From DATDAW01 sp036524675 (GTDB lineage: Bacteria; Verrucomicrobiota; Verrucomicrobiia; Chthoniobacterales; DASVRZ01): a DNA stretch of 9,228 nucleotides. Every line of letters begins with the position of its first letter. The stretch's first letter is position 1. A program made the position numbers and the translations under genes. Positions 7,521-9,228 of this stretch are shown here, in pieces. The notes under the pieces are model-generated. The model made no database searches. It had not been told where the DNA came from and saw only the letters and a list, made by a program, of their open reading frames with translations. The stretch lies in the NCBI GenBank assembly GCA_036524675.1, contig DATDBU010000033.1, forward strand, positions 1 to 9,228, written 5' to 3'.

Positions 7521-7587
7521 TTGGTGCAGCCGCGCTCGTTGGTAGAGGTGGGTATTTTTCGGTGTTTTCATTCGTCATTCGTCATTC
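7473..7587. repeat. Inverted repeat (19-bp perfect arms) filling the pncB-nadE gap
   Basis: The arm at 7473-7491 (AATGACGAATGACGAATGA) is the exact reverse complement of 7568-7586, with a 76-base spacer. The right arm carries the heptamer in the opposite orientation (CATTCGT twice, then CATTC) and overlaps the end of pncB: its final Glu codon and TGA stop lie within the repeat. In sequence it is unrelated to the repeat between nadE and pncA, yet it sits in the same place relative to its genes. The hairpin could mark the 3' end of pncB mRNA or be a remnant of a miniature element. Confidence 0.85.
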
Positions 7588-9048
7588 CACCGGCGTTCCT
7601 CGTGCTTTCAGAATCAGCTCCGTCTTGAGATGGTGCAATCCGGTTTCGAGGCCGACGGGATATTCGTGCGGATTGATAAAACGTTTGATGCCGGCGTGGA
7701 AACGGGCGAGCTGCTTTAGCGTCCGGGCGCGGATTTCTTCGATGGGCGGCGACTGGTAAACCGCTTCGCCTTTCCGGAAAATGGGGACCAACAAATCCTC
7801 AAACATCGCTCCAGCAGGGATTTTCTTGCTCCGAGTCATGTCCACAGAATCGACAATCAGGCGGTCATTTTTGATGGGTTCGCCCTCATTATAGATCATG
7901 TCGCCCGCGTACAGATCACCATCACGGAATCGTCGCACCTGGTGAATGCCTGGATTCGAAATTTTACCTGCCTGTTCCGACAGTTTTATCCGGTACTGCC
8001 ATTTGCCGGTTTGTCCGCGGATGGCAGACAACTTGTAAACACCGCCCATCGCGGGTTGGTCGTAAGCCGTGACCAGTTTTGTCCCCACGCCCCAAAGACC
8101 AATCCGGGCGCCCTGCTGCTTGAGACTGGTGATGATGTATTCATCGAGATCGTTGCTCGCAAAAATCTGTGCCTTGGGAAAACCACCGGCATCGAGGATC
8201 TTGCGGGCTTCGATGCTCAGATAGGCCAGGTCGCCCGAATCGAGCCGGATACCCAGCAGCTCGTGACCTTTCGCCCTAAGCCGTTTGGCGACACGGACTG
8301 CGGTGTGAACGCCTTCAAGCGTGTCATACGTATCGACCAGGAAAACGCAATTATTCGGCATGGCGTCCGCGTAAGCTTCGAACGCTTGCTCCTCGGAGTC
8401 GAACAGCATTACCCAGCTGTGGGCATGTGTGCCCTTCACGGGAATGCCGTAGCGCATTCCAGCCAGCACGTTCGACGTGGCGGAACACCCGCCAATAAAC
8501 GCCGCCCTACTCGCCGCCATGCCGCCATCGATACCCTGTGCGCGTCGGAGGCCGAATTCGAGCACCGGCTCACCGCCTGTCGCGTGACACACACGCGCGG
8601 CTTTCGTGGCAATCAGTGTTTGGAAATTGATGATGTTCAACAACGCAGTCTCCAGGAGTTGCGCCTGTATGATCGGCCCAGTGACGCGAATCAGCGGTTC
8701 TTGAGGAAAAACGAGCGTCCCTTCCGGAATGGCGTCGATGTCGCACGTGAATATCAGCCCTCGCAAATACTCAAGAAACTCCGTGTCGAACAGAGGCTTC
8801 CCATCGCTGCCCGTCAGAGATGCGAGATAAACGACTTCCTCCGATTCGATTTGAAATTCGCGGATGTAATCCATCGCATCCGCCAGACCGCAGGCCACGC
8901 TAAACCCACTCTGAAACGGGTGATTTCGAAAGAAAACATGAAAAACCGCCTCGCGCTCATGGACCTGATTTTTCCAATAACCATAGGCCATGGTCAGTTG
9001 GTAGAGATCGGTGAGCAGGACCGAATACTTTTTGTGGCGCGGATTCAT
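7582..9048 (-). CDS. pncB: Nicotinate phosphoribosyltransferase
   Basis: Joins nicotinate to PRPP with ATP hydrolysis to give nicotinate mononucleotide (NaMN), the committed step of Preiss-Handler salvage. At 488 residues it is within the usual range of the family. Visible signatures are LLTDLYQLTMAYGYW at 11-25, the EFGLRRAQG loop at 164-172, GTHAHSW at 206-212 (His210 is the likely phosphorylated His), LDSGDL at 269-274 and GVGTKLVT at 320-327 for PRPP phosphate. The FGLRRAQG and GTHAHS motifs favour the nicotinate over the nicotinamide enzyme, and the neighbouring pncA fits that. ATG 9048 lies 10 codons before the conserved LLTDLYQLTM, as is usual. There is no ribosome site before it. It is the first gene of the minus-strand NAD cluster, and its stop lies inside the repeat that separates it from nadE. 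Confidence 0.96.
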   Translation of the reverse strand: MNPRHKKYSVLLTDLYQLTMAYGYWKNQVHEREAVFHVFFRNHPFQSGFSVACGLADAMDYIREFQIESEEVVYLASLTGSDGKPLFDTEFLEYLRGLIFTCDIDAIPEGTLVFPQEPLIRVTGPIIQAQLLETALLNIINFQTLIATKAARVCHATGGEPVLEFGLRRAQGIDGGMAASRAAFIGGCSATSNVLAGMRYGIPVKGTHAHSWVMLFDSEEQAFEAYADAMPNNCVFLVDTYDTLEGVHTAVRVAKRLRAKGHELLGIRLDSGDLAYLSIEARKILDAGGFPKAQIFASNDLDEYIITSLKQQGARIGLWGVGTKLVTAYDQPAMGGVYKLSAIRGQTGKWQYRIKLSEQAGKISNPGIHQVRRFRDGDLYAGDMIYNEGEPIKNDRLIVDSVDMTRSKKIPAGAMFEDLLVPIFRKGEAVYQSPPIEEIRARTLKQLARFHAGIKRFINPHEYPVGLETGLHHLKTELILKARGTPVE

Positions 9049-9156
9049 CGGATACGTCGATTAGGTTTCTTACACTGGGAATCCAGGCGACAGGAGCGAT
9101 TTTTCATTCCGTAATTTATCGATGAGTGTCCGGAAGCGTCGTGGTAATTTCCCACG
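9049..9156. promoter_or_regulatory. Divergent intergenic region between pncB and the right-edge gene
   Basis: These 108 bases lie between two diverging starts and must hold the pncB promoter if the NAD cluster is transcribed as one unit. The stretch around 9100-9120 (TTTTTCATTCCGTAATTTAT) is the most AT-rich part and could carry a -10 element on either strand, but I see no convincing paired -35/-10 boxes. I found no clear operator palindrome, riboswitch-like structure or Shine-Dalgarno site. The call rests on gene layout. Confidence 0.4.
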
Positions 9157-9228
9157 ATGGACGCCTTGCTGGAACCGCTTTTGAAATCGCCGCGATTGCC
9201 GGAACTGACTCGAAAGGTAGCCGATTTT
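9157..9228 (+). CDS. N-terminus of an unidentified protein, 3' partial
   Basis: The frame opens at ATG 9157 and runs without a stop to the right edge, giving 24 residues that begin MDALLEPLLKSPRLPEL. The segment is amphipathic and Leu-rich, probably helical. It is too short for me to name a family. Support is the open frame, the diverging orientation from pncB and a plausible intergenic distance. There is no Shine-Dalgarno sequence before it. Confidence 0.45.
   Translation, partial: MDALLEPLLKSPRLPELTRKVADF

Noticed and set aside
7534..7547. GCTCGTTGGTAGAG resembles a tRNA D-arm
   Set aside because: It is one base short of the usual D-arm, and there is no acceptor stem, anticodon arm or T-loop around it in the 76-base spacer.
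5388..7587. CRISPR array formed by the repeats
   Set aside because: The two repeat sets are unrelated in sequence, inverted rather than regularly spaced direct copies, and lack unique spacers of constant length.
7942..9114. 390-codon plus-strand frame over pncB
   Set aside because: It is antisense to the well-supported pncB gene; its composition is Arg/His-rich and unlike a real protein.

Overview
The window reads as chromosomal DNA of a moderately GC-rich bacterium. The protein styles, the metacaspase and the repeat-filled gaps suggest a soil or aquatic member of the Verrucomicrobia/Planctomycetes group. This is a judgement from familiarity, not a computed placement. None of the gene starts seen here has a convincing Shine-Dalgarno sequence, which would fit such a lineage.

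Left part (1-4774), plus strand: two large genes lie 3 bases apart. The first has no visible start, because its frame is open to the left edge. It joins an alpha/beta-hydrolase domain with a GHSAG nucleophile elbow to a metacaspase-type caspase domain with the His/Cys dyad in YSGHG and DCCHSG. The second is a thermolysin-like zinc metallopeptidase (HEVTH, then a distal Glu in HEGFAD) without a signal peptide. It ends in a domain resembling the galactose lectin LecA/PA-IL. A 56-residue frame with two hydrophobic stretches follows at 4588-4758 and may be a small membrane protein. Three predicted hydrolytic active sites, a lectin-like module and perhaps a small membrane protein together look like a proteolytic cascade or conflict (defence/cell-death) module. 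That is inference; no such system is proven here, and I do not recognise the combination as a named one.

Right part (4775-9048), minus strand, in transcription order: pncB (nicotinate phosphoribosyltransferase), nadE (glutamine-dependent NAD synthetase) and pncA (nicotinamidase). Together they make most of the Preiss-Handler NAD salvage route: nicotinamide to nicotinate (PncA), to NaMN (PncB), and NaAD to NAD (NadE). The adenylyltransferase step (NadD) is absent from the window.

The two gaps of about 100 bases between these NAD genes are both occupied by unrelated inverted repeats. Each has 19-bp perfect arms, and in each case one arm runs into the 3' end of the preceding gene and supplies its stop codon. 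A 108-base divergent intergenic region at 9049-9156 separates pncB from the start of a further plus-strand gene cut off by the right edge.
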